Below are positions 51,525 through 62,529 of a DNA stretch of 64,000 bases, piece after piece. The notes under the pieces are model-generated. The model saw nothing but the letters and a program-made list of their open reading frames with translations. It searched no databases and was not told the origin of the DNA. Source of the stretch: Candidatus Palauibacter scopulicola (GTDB lineage: Bacteria > Gemmatimonadota > Gemmatimonadetes > Palauibacterales > Palauibacteraceae). How positions within the stretch are numbered: the first letter of the stretch is position 1; the number at the start of each line of letters is the position of its first letter. Where the stretch lies: contig NZ_CANPWG010000065.1 in the NCBI RefSeq assembly GCF_947581915.1, positions 62,001 to 126,000 on the forward strand, in the 5' to 3' direction. The position numbers were made by a program, and so were the translations under genes.

Positions 51525-53611
51525 CACACCGAATCGAAACTGAATTCCACGGACGGCCCCTGATCCTGGAGACGGGCAAAATGGCCCGGCAGGCCGATGG
51601 CGCCGTCTATGTGCAGTACGGGGAGACCGCAGTGCTCGTTACCGCCACGGCGGACCGCAAGCCCACGCACCTCCCCTTCTTCCCCCTTACGGTCGAGTAC
51701 CGTGAGAAGACCTACGCCGCCGGCAAGTTTCCCGGCGGGTTCATCAAGCGGGAGACGCGGCCCGGCGAGAAGGAGACGATCTCGGCGCGGCAGATCGACC
51801 GGCCCCTCCGGCCGCTCTTCCCCGCGGACTACCGGAACGACACCCAGGTCGTCTGTTTCATCATCTCCGCGGACCAGGAGAACGACGCCGACGTCATCGG
51901 CATGCTCGGGGCCTCGACGGCCCTCCTCCTGTCGCCGATCCCGTGGGGCGGTCCCATCGCCGGCGTGCGGGTCGCCCGCCGGGAGGGCGAGTGGCTCGTC
52001 AACCCGACCTTCGAGGACCTCGAGATGTGCGACCTGGAGATCGTCGTCGCCGGCTCCGAGGACTCGATCGTGATGGTCGAGGGTGCGTGTCTGGAAGCCA
52101 CCGAAGACGAGTTCCTCGAGGCGATGCGCGTCGGACAGGAGGCGATCGTCGAACTCATCGGGCTGCAGCGGGAACTGGTCCGGATGGCGGGAGCCGCGGA
52201 GACGTTCGAGTACGAGTCCGTCGGACCCGACCCGGAGGTCGTGGCGAAGGTCACCGACCAGGCGGCCGGGCGCGTGGGAGATGCGCTGCGGATCGCGGAC
52301 AAGGAGGAGCGCGGACGCGCCCTGTCCGCCCTCCGCGAAGAGGTGACGGCGCGACTCGAAGCGGAGCACCCCGACTGCGGCGGCGACGTGGGCGCCGCTC
52401 TGCGAAAGCTGGAGAAGGAGACGATGCGCCGGCGCATCCTCGAAGACGGAGAGCGGATCGACGGCCGCGGCATGAACGACGTCCGCGACATCACGTGCGA
52501 GGTCGGCCTCCTGCCGCGAACGCACGGTTCGGCGCTGTTCACGCGGGGGCAGACGCAGGCGCTCGCCGTGACCACGCTCGGGACGGTGCGGGACGAACAG
52601 CGCATCGACTCCGTGGACGTGCGCGAAGAGACTTCGAAGTCCTTCATGCTCCACTACAACTTCCCCGGCTTCTCCACGGGCGAAGTGCGGATGTTCCGCG
52701 GTACGAGCCGCCGCGAGACGGGGCACGGAATGCTGGCCGAGCGGGCGCTTCAGGCGCTCCTCCCGGCGTACGATGATTTTCCGTACACGGTCCGCGTCGT
52801 CTCCGACATCCTGGAATCGAACGGGTCGAGTTCGATGGCTTCCGTCTGCGGCGGATCGCTCTCCCTCATGGATGCCGGGGTGCCGATGCGGGCCCCGTGC
52901 GCGGGGATCGCGATGGGGCTCATCAAGGAGGGCGACCAGGTCGAGATCCTCACCGACATCCTCGGCGTGGAGGACGCCCTCGGCGACATGGACTTCAAGG
53001 TCGCCGGGACGGAACGCGGGATCACGGCCGTCCAGATGGACATCAAGGCCGACGGACTCTCCGTCGACACGCTGCGGGAGGCCCTGGCGCGGGCGCGCGA
53101 CGCCCGGCTGCGGATCCTCGCGTCGATGAACGAGACGCTCGAAGCGGCCCGCGAGGAGATGTCGCCGCACGCGCCGCGGATCGTCACGCTGCAGATCAAC
53201 CCCCAGAAGATCGGCGAGGTCATCGGGCCGAAGGGCAAGACGATCCGGATGATCCAGGAGGAGACGGGCACCGAGGTCAACATCGACGACTCGGGCACCG
53301 TCACCATCGCGGCGCCCTCGGGCGCGGGGGCGCAGCATGCGCGCGAGATGGTGGAAGGTATCGTTCAGGAGCCGGAGGTCGGGCGGATCTACCGCGGCGT
53401 CGTGAAGAACACGACGGACTTCGGTGCCTTCGTCGAGATCATCCCCGGGGTCGAGGGCCTGTGCCACATCTCGGAGCTCGAGGAAGGCCGCACCGCCAAG
53501 ACGGAGGATGTGGTGAGCCCGGGGGACGAGGTGAAGGTGAAGCTGCTCGCCGTGGATGACCGCGGCCGTCTCAAGCTCTCGCGGCGGGCGGCCCTCGCCC
53601 CGGCCGAGTAG
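51521..53611 (+). CDS. pnp: Polyribonucleotide nucleotidyltransferase (PNPase)
   Basis: PNPase degrades RNA 3'-5' by phosphorolysis and can add tails. The protein is 696 residues: RNase PH domain 1 (from about 10), an all-helical linker (about 215-300), the catalytic RNase PH domain 2 (about 310-545, with [16 protein letters not shown] and [16 protein letters not shown]), a KH domain ([20 protein letters not shown]) and a C-terminal S1 domain ([19 protein letters not shown]). ATG 51521 is preceded by a long A/G-rich tract. Downstream rpsO-pnp order is conserved. Confidence 0.96.
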   Translation: MTHRIETEFHGRPLILETGKMARQADGAVYVQYGETAVLVTATADRKPTHLPFFPLTVEYREKTYAAGKFPGGFIKRETRPGEKETISARQIDRPLRPLFPADYRNDTQVVCFIISADQENDADVIGMLGASTALLLSPIPWGGPIAGVRVARREGEWLVNPTFEDLEMCDLEIVVAGSEDSIVMVEGACLEATEDEFLEAMRVGQEAIVELIGLQRELVRMAGAAETFEYESVGPDPEVVAKVTDQAAGRVGDALRIADKEERGRALSALREEVTARLEAEHPDCGGDVGAALRKLEKETMRRRILEDGERIDGRGMNDVRDITCEVGLLPRTHGSALFTRGQTQALAVTTLGTVRDEQRIDSVDVREETSKSFMLHYNFPGFSTGEVRMFRGTSRRETGHGMLAERALQALLPAYDDFPYTVRVVSDILESNGSSSMASVCGGSLSLMDAGVPMRAPCAGIAMGLIKEGDQVEILTDILGVEDALGDMDFKVAGTERGITAVQMDIKADGLSVDTLREALARARDARLRILASMNETLEAAREEMSPHAPRIVTLQINPQKIGEVIGPKGKTIRMIQEETGTEVNIDDSGTVTIAAPSGAGAQHAREMVEGIVQEPEVGRIYRGVVKNTTDFGAFVEIIPGVEGLCHISELEEGRTAKTEDVVSPGDEVKVKLLAVDDRGRLKLSRRAALAPAE

Positions 53612-53670
53612 GCCTGACCGCGTTGCGTCCCGGCCCGCCTGCGCGCGGGCCGGCCCGGGACCTGCGGCCG

Positions 53671-54924
53671 ATGGCTGGCCGGCTCGACCGGGAGGTGGTC
53701 CGAACCTGCCTCCCGGATGGCCCCATCGTGCTCAGCGAGCGCATGGATTCCGTGCGCTCCGTCGCCATCGGCCTCTGGGTGCGGCAGGGTCGCGTTCATG
53801 AGGATGCCGAGCACGGCGGCGCATCCCATCTGCTCGAGCACATGGTCTTCAAGGGGACGCACCGGCGCTCCGCCCGCGATCTCGCCTGGGAGGTGGAGCG
53901 GCTCGGCGGCGCGCTGGACGCGTATACCACCCACGAATTCACCGCCTTCCAGGCGCGGATACCGGCGGGGGCGCTCGGCGTCGCGCTCGACGTGCTGTGT
54001 GACCTCGCCTTCTTTCCGCGGCTCTCCGGACGGGACCTCGACGTGGAACGCGAGGTGGTGCTGGAAGAGATCGCGGCCGCGGCGGAGGTCCCGGAGGACA
54101 TCGTCTTCGAGGAGCACGCGCGCGCTCTCTACGGTGGGCATCCGTACGGCGAACCGATCCTCGGCACCCGCGCGTCGGTGCGGGCGCTTTCCGTGTCCGC
54201 GCTGGCGGAAGTGCACGATCGCGCGTACCGGCCGGGGAACGTGGTCGTGGCGGCGGCGGGAGCGGTGGAGCACGACGATCTCGTGGAGGGGCTGGCGCGG
54301 TGGCTCCCTCGCCGGGCCGCCAGCCCCGCGCCCGTGGACCCGCCGGCGCCGACCGGCGAGCCGGGCTTCCGGTGTCTGCGACGCGAGGGCGGCCGGCAGA
54401 CGCACATCGTGACGGGAGGACTCTCCGTTCCGTACCGCGATCCCCTTCGCTACGCGATCCACGTCACGGCGACGGCCCTCGGGGGCGGAATGAGTTCGCG
54501 ACTCTTCCAGAGAATCCGCGAAACGCGCGGGCTCGCCTACGCCGTGTACAGCTTCCACGGGTTTCATGCGCAGGCGGGCCATGTCGGCGCCTACGTCGGG
54601 ACCCGGCCCGAAACGGCGGCGGAGGCCCGCGAGGCGGTGGAGGGGGAACTCGCCCTTCTGGCGCGGGAGGGATTGACGCGCCAGGAACTGGACGACACCC
54701 GCAGCCAACTGAAGGGGCAGTTCCTGATCTCGCTCGAATCGCCTGCGAGTCGCATGAACCGGCTGGCCGGCATCGCCCTGTACGGCCACGAGTACCGCAC
54801 TCTGGACGAGGTGGCGGCGAGAATCGACGCGGTCGGCCGTGCCCAGTGTCTCGAAGCCGCCGCATACTTCGCACCCGAACGGCTCGCGACCCTCGAGCTG
54901 GCCCCCCGGGAGGGAACCCAATGA
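53671..54924 (+). CDS. M16-family zinc peptidase
   Basis: This insulinase-type peptidase has 417 residues. The inverted zinc motif HLLEH occurs in [15 protein letters not shown], and a downstream glutamate is in [12 protein letters not shown]. The C-terminal inactive-like M16 domain contains [20 protein letters not shown]. Small bacterial M16 enzymes process or degrade peptides and often follow pnp. I chose ATG 53671 ([13 protein letters not shown] follows); TTG 53623 would add 16 low-complexity residues. The stop overlaps ald (ATGA). Confidence 0.92.
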   Translation: MAGRLDREVVRTCLPDGPIVLSERMDSVRSVAIGLWVRQGRVHEDAEHGGASHLLEHMVFKGTHRRSARDLAWEVERLGGALDAYTTHEFTAFQARIPAGALGVALDVLCDLAFFPRLSGRDLDVEREVVLEEIAAAAEVPEDIVFEEHARALYGGHPYGEPILGTRASVRALSVSALAEVHDRAYRPGNVVVAAAGAVEHDDLVEGLARWLPRRAASPAPVDPPAPTGEPGFRCLRREGGRQTHIVTGGLSVPYRDPLRYAIHVTATALGGGMSSRLFQRIRETRGLAYAVYSFHGFHAQAGHVGAYVGTRPETAAEAREAVEGELALLAREGLTRQELDDTRSQLKGQFLISLESPASRMNRLAGIALYGHEYRTLDEVAARIDAVGRAQCLEAAAYFAPERLATLELAPREGTQ

Positions 54925-56036
54925 TCGTTGGCGTACCGAAGGAGATAAAGGCGGACGAAAGTCGTGTGGCCCTGGTTCCGGCCGGCGCGACCGCGCTCGT
55001 TGCGGCCGGACACACCGTGTGCGTCGAACGCGACGCGGGACTGCGCAGCGGCTTTCCCGATGACATGTACGTCGCCGCGGGAGCCGAGGTGCTGGATTCG
55101 GTGGATCGGGTATGGGGGCGGGCCGAACTCATCGTCAAGGTGAAGGAGCCCATCGAATCCGAATACGCCCGGATGCGGCCCGACCAGGTCATCTTCACGT
55201 ACTTCCACTTCGCGGCCGACGAACGCCTCACGCACCACACGCTGGAGAGCGGCAGCGTCGCGATCGCCTACGAAACGGTCCAGCTTCCGACGGGGGAACT
55301 CCCCCTCCTCACACCGATGTCCGAGGTGGCCGGGCGAATGGCGATCCAGCAGGCGGCCAAGAACCTGGAGCGCGTCGCGGGCGGGTACGGGATCCTGCTG
55401 GGTGGCGTGCCGGGGGTGCTCCCGGCCGAGGTCGTCATCCTCGGCGGCGGCGTCGTCGGCGCGAACGCGGCGACGATCGCGGCGGGTTTCGGCGCCCATG
55501 TGACGGTTCTCGACGTCAACCTCCCGCGTCTCCGGTATCTCGCGGAGGTCATGCCCGCCAACGTCGATACGCTCTACTCGAACCGCCACTCGATCCTCGA
55601 GCAGATCGAACGGGCGGACGTCGTGATCGGCGCCGTGCTCGTCCCCGGCGGGAAGGCGCCGAAGCTCGTGCGGCACGACGATCTGCGGCGGATGAAGGAC
55701 GGTTCCGTGATCGTCGACGTGGCCGTGGACCAGGGCGGCTGCGTGGAGTCCGCGCGCCCGACCACGCACAACGACCCCACCTACACCGTCCACGGGGTCA
55801 TCCACTACTGCGTGGCGAACATGCCGGGGGCCGTACCGAGGACTTCCACGCTGGCCCTGACGAACGCGACGTTCCCCTACGTCCTGCACCTGGCGAACCG
55901 AGGGTGGAAGGTTGCGTGCGACGAGGATCCGGATCTCGCCCTGGGGGTCAACATCGCGGGAGGACGGGTCACGTACGAGGCCGTCGCGCATGCGTTCGAT
56001 CTCGAATACACACCCCTGGAGTCGCTCTCCGCGTGA
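54921..56036 (+). CDS. ald: Alanine dehydrogenase
   Basis: Ald reversibly deaminates L-alanine to pyruvate with NAD+. The protein is 371 residues: N-terminal [20 protein letters not shown], catalytic histidine in [10 protein letters not shown], nucleotide-binding [21 protein letters not shown] and the family motif [11 protein letters not shown] 54921 overlaps the M16 stop. The 182-base gap after it (56037-56218) holds no gene; weak promoter-like pieces such as TTGACA at 56123-56128 lack a good -10. Confidence 0.95.
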   Translation: MIVGVPKEIKADESRVALVPAGATALVAAGHTVCVERDAGLRSGFPDDMYVAAGAEVLDSVDRVWGRAELIVKVKEPIESEYARMRPDQVIFTYFHFAADERLTHHTLESGSVAIAYETVQLPTGELPLLTPMSEVAGRMAIQQAAKNLERVAGGYGILLGGVPGVLPAEVVILGGGVVGANAATIAAGFGAHVTVLDVNLPRLRYLAEVMPANVDTLYSNRHSILEQIERADVVIGAVLVPGGKAPKLVRHDDLRRMKDGSVIVDVAVDQGGCVESARPTTHNDPTYTVHGVIHYCVANMPGAVPRTSTLALTNATFPYVLHLANRGWKVACDEDPDLALGVNIAGGRVTYEAVAHAFDLEYTPLESLSA

Positions 56037-56218
56037 GTCCGGGCGGCCGGGAGCGGGCAGTCCCGCGAGGCGACTTTCCTGCGTCCGAAAGTACGTTTAC
56101 ATTTCCGCGTCCTTCACCCGGATTGACAGTTTCCGGTACGATTCGCCGCCCTGGAGGTGTCCCGCCCGTGTCCTTCAGCCCACCGATCCCGCGCCGGCCC
56201 GGAAGGGCGGCCTGCTAG

Positions 56219-57253
56219 ATGGGGAAGTGGTCGCTACGGGGTAACTTCCTGCCGATCAGCAAGATCGGAGTGGACCTGGGGACCGCGAACACCCTCGTAC
56301 ACGTTGAAGGCGAGGGCATCGTCCTCAACGAACCGTCCGTCGTCGCGGTCCGAAAGGAAACCGGCCGCATCGAAGGGATCGGGCTCGCCGCCAAGCGCAT
56401 GCTCGGCCGCACGCCGAGCGGGATCGAAGCGGTTCGGCCTTTGAAGGACGGGGTGATCGCCGACGTGGACATCACCGAGATGATGATCCGCTACTTCCTC
56501 AAGGAAGTGATGACCACGCGGCTCTTCAAGATCCGGCCTCTCGTCGTGGTCGGCGTACCGTCCGGCATCACGGAACTCGAGCGCCGCGCCGTCCGGTCCA
56601 GCGCGCACGCCGCCGGCGCCAAGGAAGTCTACATGGTGGCGGAACCGATGGCGGCGGCCGTCGGCGTGGGGCTTCCGGTGGAGACGCCGGCGGGCAACAT
56701 GATCATCGATGTCGGGGGCGGGACGAGCGAGATCGCGGTGATCGCGCTTTCCGGATCGGTCGCGGACACGTCGATCCGGGTCGGTGGCGACGAGCTGGAC
56801 TCCACGATCGTCTCTTTCCTCCGCAAGAACTACAACCTCCTCATCGGCGAGCCGACGGCGGAAGCCGTCAAGATCCAGATCGGATCGGCGTATCCCACGG
56901 ACGACGACAAGGAGATGCTCGTCAAGGGCCGGGACCTCGTCTCCGGCATTCCGAAGACCGTGCGGGTCCATTCGGCCGAGGTCCGGGAGTGTCTGCAGGA
57001 GCCGATCCGGCAGATCGTCGCCGCGGTGCGGAGGGCGCTCGAGATCACGCCGCCGGAACTCGCCTCCGATATCGTGGACCGGGGTGTGGTCATGACGGGG
57101 GGTGGAGCCCTCGTGCGAGGGCTGGATACGTTGCTGGGCGAAGAAACGGGGCTCCCGATCCATGTCGATGCGGAACCGCTGACCTGCGTCGTTCGGGGCT
57201 GCGGGAAGATCCTCGAGGAATTCGGACGGTATCGTGGAGTTCTCACGAGTTGA
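56219..57253 (+). CDS. mreB: Rod-shape-determining protein MreB
   Basis: MreB is the bacterial actin that guides lateral wall synthesis. The protein is 344 residues. Actin-fold motifs are IGVDLGTANTLVHV (phosphate 1), IIDVGGGTSEIAVIAL (phosphate 2), the connect segments and MTGGGALVRGLDTLL (adenosine). ATG 56219 gives the usual N-terminus; GGAAGGG is 11 bases upstream. It opens the mreB-mreC-mreD-mrdA-rodA cluster, so the organism is expected to be rod-shaped or elongated. Confidence 0.96.
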   Translation: MGKWSLRGNFLPISKIGVDLGTANTLVHVEGEGIVLNEPSVVAVRKETGRIEGIGLAAKRMLGRTPSGIEAVRPLKDGVIADVDITEMMIRYFLKEVMTTRLFKIRPLVVVGVPSGITELERRAVRSSAHAAGAKEVYMVAEPMAAAVGVGLPVETPAGNMIIDVGGGTSEIAVIALSGSVADTSIRVGGDELDSTIVSFLRKNYNLLIGEPTAEAVKIQIGSAYPTDDDKEMLVKGRDLVSGIPKTVRVHSAEVRECLQEPIRQIVAAVRRALEITPPELASDIVDRGVVMTGGGALVRGLDTLLGEETGLPIHVDAEPLTCVVRGCGKILEEFGRYRGVLTS

Positions 57254-57280
57254 CGCCGCCCCCCTGCTGAATCGCCGCCC

Positions 57281-58174
57281 GTGAGCTATCAGGGCGTCCG
57301 GCCGCCGGGTCGCGGGCCGCTCGATGTCGTCGTCTTCTCCCTCGCCCTCATCTTCAGCGGCATCGCCGCGGGCCTTTCCAGCGCACACCAGAGCCAGGTG
57401 GAGTCCGCGGTCCGCGCGACCGCGCTCTACCCGTTCCTGCTGCTCCATCGCCTCGGCGCGGAGCGGGGCCAGATCGAGAGTCGCGTCGAGGGCCTGCTTG
57501 CGGAACGGGATTCCCTCACGGAACTCCTGCTGCGCTACAGGGACCGGACCGCGCCGGTCGAGGACGCGTCGTCCGCCCGGGATCTTGGCGGGCTCCCGGC
57601 CGGATCGGTCGCGCCGGCGGTCGTCTACCCGGGACGCCCTCACGTCGGCAATCCGGACCTGTTCGTGTTGTCGGGACCCGATTTTCGGGGTCGTGAGTTT
57701 CCCGTCGGCGTCTTCACCGGCATCGGCCTGGTCGGGGTCGTGAGAGCCCCGCACGGACGGGGGGGACGCGGCGAATTCTGGAGCCATCCCGACTTTCGGG
57801 TCAGCGTTCTGGCCGAGGGGGAAGGGGTGTCGGGCTTCGTGCGGCCGCTGCGCGCCGACGGAGGGCAACCGGTGCTCCTCCTGGAGGGTGCGCCCTTCCA
57901 GGCGGACATACCCGTCGGGACTCTGCTGGTCACGACGGGTATCGCCGGCGTTTATCCGCCGGGGGTGCCGGTGGGGCGCATCCGCGAACCCGACGAGCCG
58001 GAGGCGGGCTGGATGAAGCGCTATGTCGTCGAGCCATCCGTGCGTCCGGAAGAGGTCCGCGACGTGTTCGTGTGGAATCGACCGGCGTTACCGGCAAGCG
58101 TCGAGGCGGACACGGCGTCCGCTCCGGTGGAACCCGAGCCTGCGCCGGCGGACACGGCCCCGGCCCCTCGGTGA
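57281..58174 (+). CDS. mreC: Rod-shape-determining protein MreC
   Basis: MreC is a bitopic protein that links MreB to the periplasmic wall synthases. The protein is 297 residues, with a membrane helix at about 14-33, a coiled coil at about 55-90 and a beta-barrel domain (VGVVRAPHGRGGRGEFWSH, LVTTGIAGVYPPGVPVGRI). The C-terminal 25 residues are a Pro/Ala/Glu-rich tail. Start GTG 57281; the stop overlaps mreD (GTGA). Confidence 0.92.
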   Translation: MSYQGVRPPGRGPLDVVVFSLALIFSGIAAGLSSAHQSQVESAVRATALYPFLLLHRLGAERGQIESRVEGLLAERDSLTELLLRYRDRTAPVEDASSARDLGGLPAGSVAPAVVYPGRPHVGNPDLFVLSGPDFRGREFPVGVFTGIGLVGVVRAPHGRGGRGEFWSHPDFRVSVLAEGEGVSGFVRPLRADGGQPVLLLEGAPFQADIPVGTLLVTTGIAGVYPPGVPVGRIREPDEPEAGWMKRYVVEPSVRPEEVRDVFVWNRPALPASVEADTASAPVEPEPAPADTAPAPR

Positions 58175-58632
58175 GTCCGGCGGGGAAGTGGTTCGTCGCC
58201 GGACTCCTGCTGGTCCTGCACTTCACCCTGCACCCGCTGTGGAGCCGATGGCCGATCGCGCCCGACCTGGTGGCCGGCGGGCTGATTCTGAGTTCGCTCC
58301 AGCTCCGCTGGGGGCGGGCCGCCGGCTTCGGGTGCGTGATCGGCCTCATGGAAGCATCGATCTCACTGGGACCGATGGGCCTCACGATGTTACTCTTTTC
58401 GCTGACGGGGGCGCTCGTCGGCTGGGTGCGGGGCCTGATCTATTCGGATTCGGATTACGCGACGCCGGTTTTCGTCTTCTTCGGGACGTGGTTGCTGCGG
58501 TTTGCGGTCACCGTCTTCGTCGGCGGAGATTCGTCGGCGGGCGTCCTGCTCGTCCACGGCGCCGGATCGGCCGCGCTGACCACGGCGGTCTGCTGGGCCG
58601 CGGCGAAACTGGTGTCGGCCGTCACGAGGTGA
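58171..58632 (+). CDS. mreD: MreD-like rod-shape membrane protein
   Basis: This 153-residue protein is almost entirely hydrophobic, with about five membrane helices (GKWFVAGLLLVLHFTLHPLW and following). Primary sequence is weakly conserved in MreD, so position between mreC and mrdA carries much of the call. GTG 58171 overlaps the mreC stop; a longer frame from 58072 would overlap mreC in a Gly/Arg-rich shadow and is rejected. Confidence 0.88.
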   Translation: MSPAGKWFVAGLLLVLHFTLHPLWSRWPIAPDLVAGGLILSSLQLRWGRAAGFGCVIGLMEASISLGPMGLTMLLFSLTGALVGWVRGLIYSDSDYATPVFVFFGTWLLRFAVTVFVGGDSSAGVLLVHGAGSAALTTAVCWAAAKLVSAVTR

Positions 58633-58642
58633 AGGGGAGGAT

Positions 58643-60481
58643 GTGAAGGGCGACAACGAACACCGCGCGATCCGGAAACAGCGAGGCCGCTGGGCGGCGG
58701 GCGCGATCTTCTTCTGCCTCTCGATCGTCGCCGCCGGGTTCATCAATCTGCAGATCTTCAGCACCGAGTTGTACACGCTCCTGTCGAGCGAGAACCGGCT
58801 GCGGACCATCACCGTACCGGCCCCGCGCGGGACCATCTACGACCGGTATGGACGGGCCATTGCCGACAACGTGCCGGGATACGACGTGTCGATGCTGCCC
58901 GGGCCCCGCGACTCCATCGCGGTCGGACTCGATCGCCTCGCTGAGCGGCTGGACCTGTCGCCCGAGCGGCGCGCCGCGCTGCTGTCGCGCAACCGGGAAC
59001 GTCCGGGCGAGGCTCTGGTCGTGCGCGAGAACGCGAACTTCGAGCAGGTCGCGTTCATCGAGGAACGTCGGCCCCGGTTCCGGCGCGTCGTCGTGGATCA
59101 GAGGCCGCGCCGACGTTACCCGGCAGGGCCCGCTGTCGCGCACATGATCGGATACGTCGGGAAAATCAGCCCGGAGGAACTGGCTCGGTCCGAATATGCG
59201 GGCTACGAATCCGGCCAGTCGATCGGGAAGACGGGGCTGGAGCAGCAGTACGAGCACCGGCTGGCGGGGCGGAACGGGATCCGTTACACGGAAGTGAACG
59301 CCCTGGGTACGGTCGTGCGGGACCTGGGGGTCGCCCAGGCGCAGGCTCCGGTGCCCGGAGAGGACCTGCATCTCGGCATCGATCTCGACCTGCAGGTGTA
59401 CGCGGCTTCGGTGTTTCCGGAAGGGATGCGGGGCGGCGTCGTGGCGCTGGATCCGGTGACCGGCGAGGTGCTCCTGCTCTACAGCCACCCCACGTTCGAC
59501 CCCAACGCATTCATCGGCGGCATCCCCCTGGATCTGTGGAATTCCCTTCGCGAACACCCGGACCAGCCCATGCTGGACCGGGTTTCCAACGCTTCCTACC
59601 CGCCGGGATCCACGTGGAAGCTCGTCATGTCCTCCATCGGGATGAAGACGGCGGACCTCGCGATCGATACGTACCACCCGTCCGCGTGCACCGGCGGACT
59701 CAACTACCACACCCGCCGCTTCCGCTGCTGGCTGACGAGCGGACACGGCCGCCTGAACCTCTCCGAAGCGATCAAGCACTCGTGCAACGTCTGGTTCTAC
59801 CAGGCCGGGCAGCGGATCGGTCTCGACCCGCTCCTCGCGGGGGTCGGGGAGTTCGGCTTCGGACGCGCGACCGGGATCGACCTCCCGAACGAGAGGCCGG
59901 GCCTCTTCCCCGACTCCCGACGGTGGTACGACGAGCGGTTCGGGCCCGGCGGGTGGACCGAAGCCGTCGTGTGGAATCTCGCGATCGGGCAGGGCGAAAA
60001 CGCGCAGACGCTGCTGTCGATGGCCCAGTTCTACGCGGCGCTGGCGACGGGGATGGCACCCGTAAAACCTCACCTCGTGCGGGATGAGATGCTCGCGCAG
60101 CAGCGCGTTGACTGGACGTTCGATCTCCCCGACGTCCAGCGGCGGCAACTCGTCGACGCGCTGGCGCGCGTCGTGAACGAACCCGGGGGCACCGCGTACG
60201 GCAGCCGCCTGGCGCGCTGGACTTTGGCCGGCAAGACCGGCACGGCCCAGAACCCGCACGGCGAGCCCCATTCCTGGTTCGTGGGGTTCGCGCCCGCCTG
60301 GGATCCCCGCATCGTGATCGCGGCGATCGTGGAGCACGGGCACCCGGACGGGGCCCCGTCGCTGGCCGTGCCGCTCGCGTCCGGGATCGTGGACCGCCAC
60401 CTCGAAACGCTCGGTTTGCCGCCGGAGGACACGCCCGGTGTCCGTCCGAGGGCAGCGCTGACGGCGCCGGCGGGCGGATGA
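58643..60481 (+). CDS. mrdA: Penicillin-binding protein 2 (class B transpeptidase)
   Basis: PBP2 cross-links peptidoglycan in the elongasome together with RodA. The protein is 612 residues: a membrane anchor at about 17-37, a pedestal domain with RGTIYDRYGRAIADN, and the transpeptidase domain. The active-site serine is Ser323 in STWK, the second motif SCN is in KHSCNVWFY and the third is AGKTGTAQN. GTG 58643 has GGGGAGGA upstream. The stop overlaps rodA (ATGA). Confidence 0.96.
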   Translation: MKGDNEHRAIRKQRGRWAAGAIFFCLSIVAAGFINLQIFSTELYTLLSSENRLRTITVPAPRGTIYDRYGRAIADNVPGYDVSMLPGPRDSIAVGLDRLAERLDLSPERRAALLSRNRERPGEALVVRENANFEQVAFIEERRPRFRRVVVDQRPRRRYPAGPAVAHMIGYVGKISPEELARSEYAGYESGQSIGKTGLEQQYEHRLAGRNGIRYTEVNALGTVVRDLGVAQAQAPVPGEDLHLGIDLDLQVYAASVFPEGMRGGVVALDPVTGEVLLLYSHPTFDPNAFIGGIPLDLWNSLREHPDQPMLDRVSNASYPPGSTWKLVMSSIGMKTADLAIDTYHPSACTGGLNYHTRRFRCWLTSGHGRLNLSEAIKHSCNVWFYQAGQRIGLDPLLAGVGEFGFGRATGIDLPNERPGLFPDSRRWYDERFGPGGWTEAVVWNLAIGQGENAQTLLSMAQFYAALATGMAPVKPHLVRDEMLAQQRVDWTFDLPDVQRRQLVDALARVVNEPGGTAYGSRLARWTLAGKTGTAQNPHGEPHSWFVGFAPAWDPRIVIAAIVEHGHPDGAPSLAVPLASGIVDRHLETLGLPPEDTPGVRPRAALTAPAGG

Positions 60482-61692
60482 TCGACCGCCTGCGCATCCC
60501 CGGCGTGGGCGATCCGGTGCTTCTGGCGCTGGTCCTGTTCATGACCGGGCTCGGGATCGCGATGATCTACTCGGCCGGACAGGTCGACGTGCAATCGCTG
60601 GCCACAGGGATCTGGGTACGACAGCTCTACTGGTTCGGCGTGGCGACCGTCGCGCTCGCCGTGACCTCCCGCTTCTCCCTGCGTTTCCTCGAATGGCTTG
60701 CGCCGTGGGTCTACGGGCTCACGGTGCTCCTCCTCATCCTCGTGTTCTTCATCGGGACGGGCCCGAACGGCAGCTGGCTCGAACTCGGCCCGGGGCGGCT
60801 CCAGCCGGCCGAAGTCTCGAAGCTGGGGACGATCCTCATGCTGGCGCGCGTGATGGGAGGCGCGCAGGGACCGTACGACCGGCTGCTGGAGTTCTGGAAG
60901 CCCGGTGTCATCACCCTCGTCCCGTTCACCCTCGTGCTGCTGCAACCCGACCTTGGGAGCGCCATGATCTTCGGGGCGCTCTTCCTCGCTGCGCTGTTCT
61001 GGAGCGGCGTACCGCTGCCCAAGATCTTCCTGCTCGCGTCGCCGGGCCTCAGCCTCCTGCTCGGCTTCAACTGGATCGCGTGGGGCCTCGGCTTCCTCAT
61101 CGTCGCGGCCTGCCTGTACGTGCACCGCCTCTTCATCCTCGAGGCGGTGGGCGTGCTCCTCGCGAACGTCTTCGCGGGCGCGCTCACGCTCCGCCTGTGG
61201 GATTCGCTCGCCGACTATCAGCGGAACCGGCTTCTCGTCTTCCTGGATCCGGAGATCGATCCCCTCGGCGCCGGATGGCATCTCATCCAGTCGAAGGTCG
61301 CCATCGGCTCCGGCGGACTCCTCGGCGCCGGCTTCGCGAACGGTCCGCAGAAGCGGCTCGCCTTCCTTCCCGAGCAGCATACGGACTTCATATTCTCCGT
61401 CGTGGGGGAGGAGTTCGGATTCATCGGCGTGATGCTGTTCCTGGTGCTCTTCGCCTTCCTCCTCTGGCGCGTGCTGCGGGTGGCATCCTCGATGGACGAC
61501 CGGTTCGGAAGCCTGATCGCTTTCTGCCTGTTTGCGGTACTCCTGACGCACATCGTGGTGAACCTGGGGATGGCGGTCGGCATGATGCCCGTGACCGGAC
61601 TGCCCTTGCCGCTCCTCAGCTACGGGGGGAGCTTCCTGCTCGTTCTCTACGCGGGCTTCGGGATCGTACAGCGCGTGGCGTGGGAGGCCTGA
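60478..61692 (+). CDS. rodA: Rod-shape-determining peptidoglycan glycosyltransferase RodA (SEDS)
   Basis: RodA polymerises lipid II into glycan strands as partner of PBP2. The protein is 404 residues with about ten membrane helices. SEDS motifs are WLELGPGRLQPAEVSKL, LLQPDLGSAMIF (with the essential Asp), SGGLLGAGF, LPEQHTDFIFSVVGEEFGF and GLPLPLLSYGGSFLL. ATG 60478 overlaps mrdA. accD follows with no gap. Confidence 0.96.
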   Translation: MIDRLRIPGVGDPVLLALVLFMTGLGIAMIYSAGQVDVQSLATGIWVRQLYWFGVATVALAVTSRFSLRFLEWLAPWVYGLTVLLLILVFFIGTGPNGSWLELGPGRLQPAEVSKLGTILMLARVMGGAQGPYDRLLEFWKPGVITLVPFTLVLLQPDLGSAMIFGALFLAALFWSGVPLPKIFLLASPGLSLLLGFNWIAWGLGFLIVAACLYVHRLFILEAVGVLLANVFAGALTLRLWDSLADYQRNRLLVFLDPEIDPLGAGWHLIQSKVAIGSGGLLGAGFANGPQKRLAFLPEQHTDFIFSVVGEEFGFIGVMLFLVLFAFLLWRVLRVASSMDDRFGSLIAFCLFAVLLTHIVVNLGMAVGMMPVTGLPLPLLSYGGSFLLVLYAGFGIVQRVAWEA

Positions 61693-62529
61693 GTGTCCTG
61701 GTTCAGCAAACCGAAGCGCAAGCTGGTTTCACAGAAACGTGAGCTTCCGGGCGATGTGTGGGATCGGTGCGCCGGGTGCGGCGAGATCCTCTACAGCGGA
61801 CGGCTGGAGGAGAACCTCCACGTCTGTCCGAGCTGCGGGCATCACTTTCGCATCACCGCGGAGTCCTACGAGGCCATGCTGCTCGACGGCGGAGGCCTCG
61901 CCGAACTCCACGACGAGCATCTGCGCTCCGCCGATCCGCTCGGATTCGTCGATTCCCGCAGCTATGCCGAGCGCATCGCGCAGGCGGAGCAGCGCGGCGG
62001 CGACCAGGATGCGATCCGAACCGGGCGCGGCGAGATCGGAGGCAGGGAAGTCCACCTGGGGACCATGGACTTCCGCTTCATCGGCGGATCGATGGGGTCG
62101 GTGGTGGGCGAGAAGATCCGCCGTCTCGCCGACCGCTCCCTCGAGCGACGGGTGCCGCTCATCATCATCTCCGCTTCCGGCGGCGCGCGGATGCAGGAAG
62201 GGATTCTCTCCCTCATGCAGATGGGGAAGACGGCGGCCGCGCTCGATCAACTCGCGGGCGCGGGCATCCCCTACGTAAGCGTCCTCACGAACCCGACCAC
62301 GGGCGGGGTGACGGCATCCTACGCGATGCTGGGGGATGTGATCCTGGCGGAACCCGGCGCCCTGATCGGCTTTGCCGGCCCGCGCGTGATCAAGGAAACG
62401 ATCCGGCAGGACCTTCCGGAGGGGTTCCAGACCGCGGAGTTCCTGGAGGAGCACGGGATGATCGACCGCATCGTCCCGCGTCCGGAGATGCGCGGCGCCC
62501 TCGCAAGCCTCCTGGATCACATGTGCTGA
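61693..62529 (+). CDS. accD: Acetyl-CoA carboxylase carboxyltransferase subunit beta
   Basis: AccD is the beta subunit of the carboxyltransferase that makes malonyl-CoA for fatty-acid synthesis. The protein is 278 residues. An N-terminal zinc finger uses Cys26, Cys29, Cys45 and Cys48 (CAGC, CPSC). The crotonase-fold core has MDFRFIGGSMGSVVGEK, SASGGARMQEGILSLMQM, NPTTGGVTASYAMLGD and GFAGPRVIKETI. GTG 61693 directly abuts the rodA stop. accA is not in the window. It overlaps folC by seven bases. Confidence 0.96.
   Translation: MSWFSKPKRKLVSQKRELPGDVWDRCAGCGEILYSGRLEENLHVCPSCGHHFRITAESYEAMLLDGGGLAELHDEHLRSADPLGFVDSRSYAERIAQAEQRGGDQDAIRTGRGEIGGREVHLGTMDFRFIGGSMGSVVGEKIRRLADRSLERRVPLIIISASGGARMQEGILSLMQMGKTAAALDQLAGAGIPYVSVLTNPTTGGVTASYAMLGDVILAEPGALIGFAGPRVIKETIRQDLPEGFQTAEFLEEHGMIDRIVPRPEMRGALASLLDHMC

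Noticed and set aside
56123..56142. TTGACA followed by TACGAT as an mreB promoter
   Set aside because: The spacer is only 8 bases and no -10 lies at the right distance.
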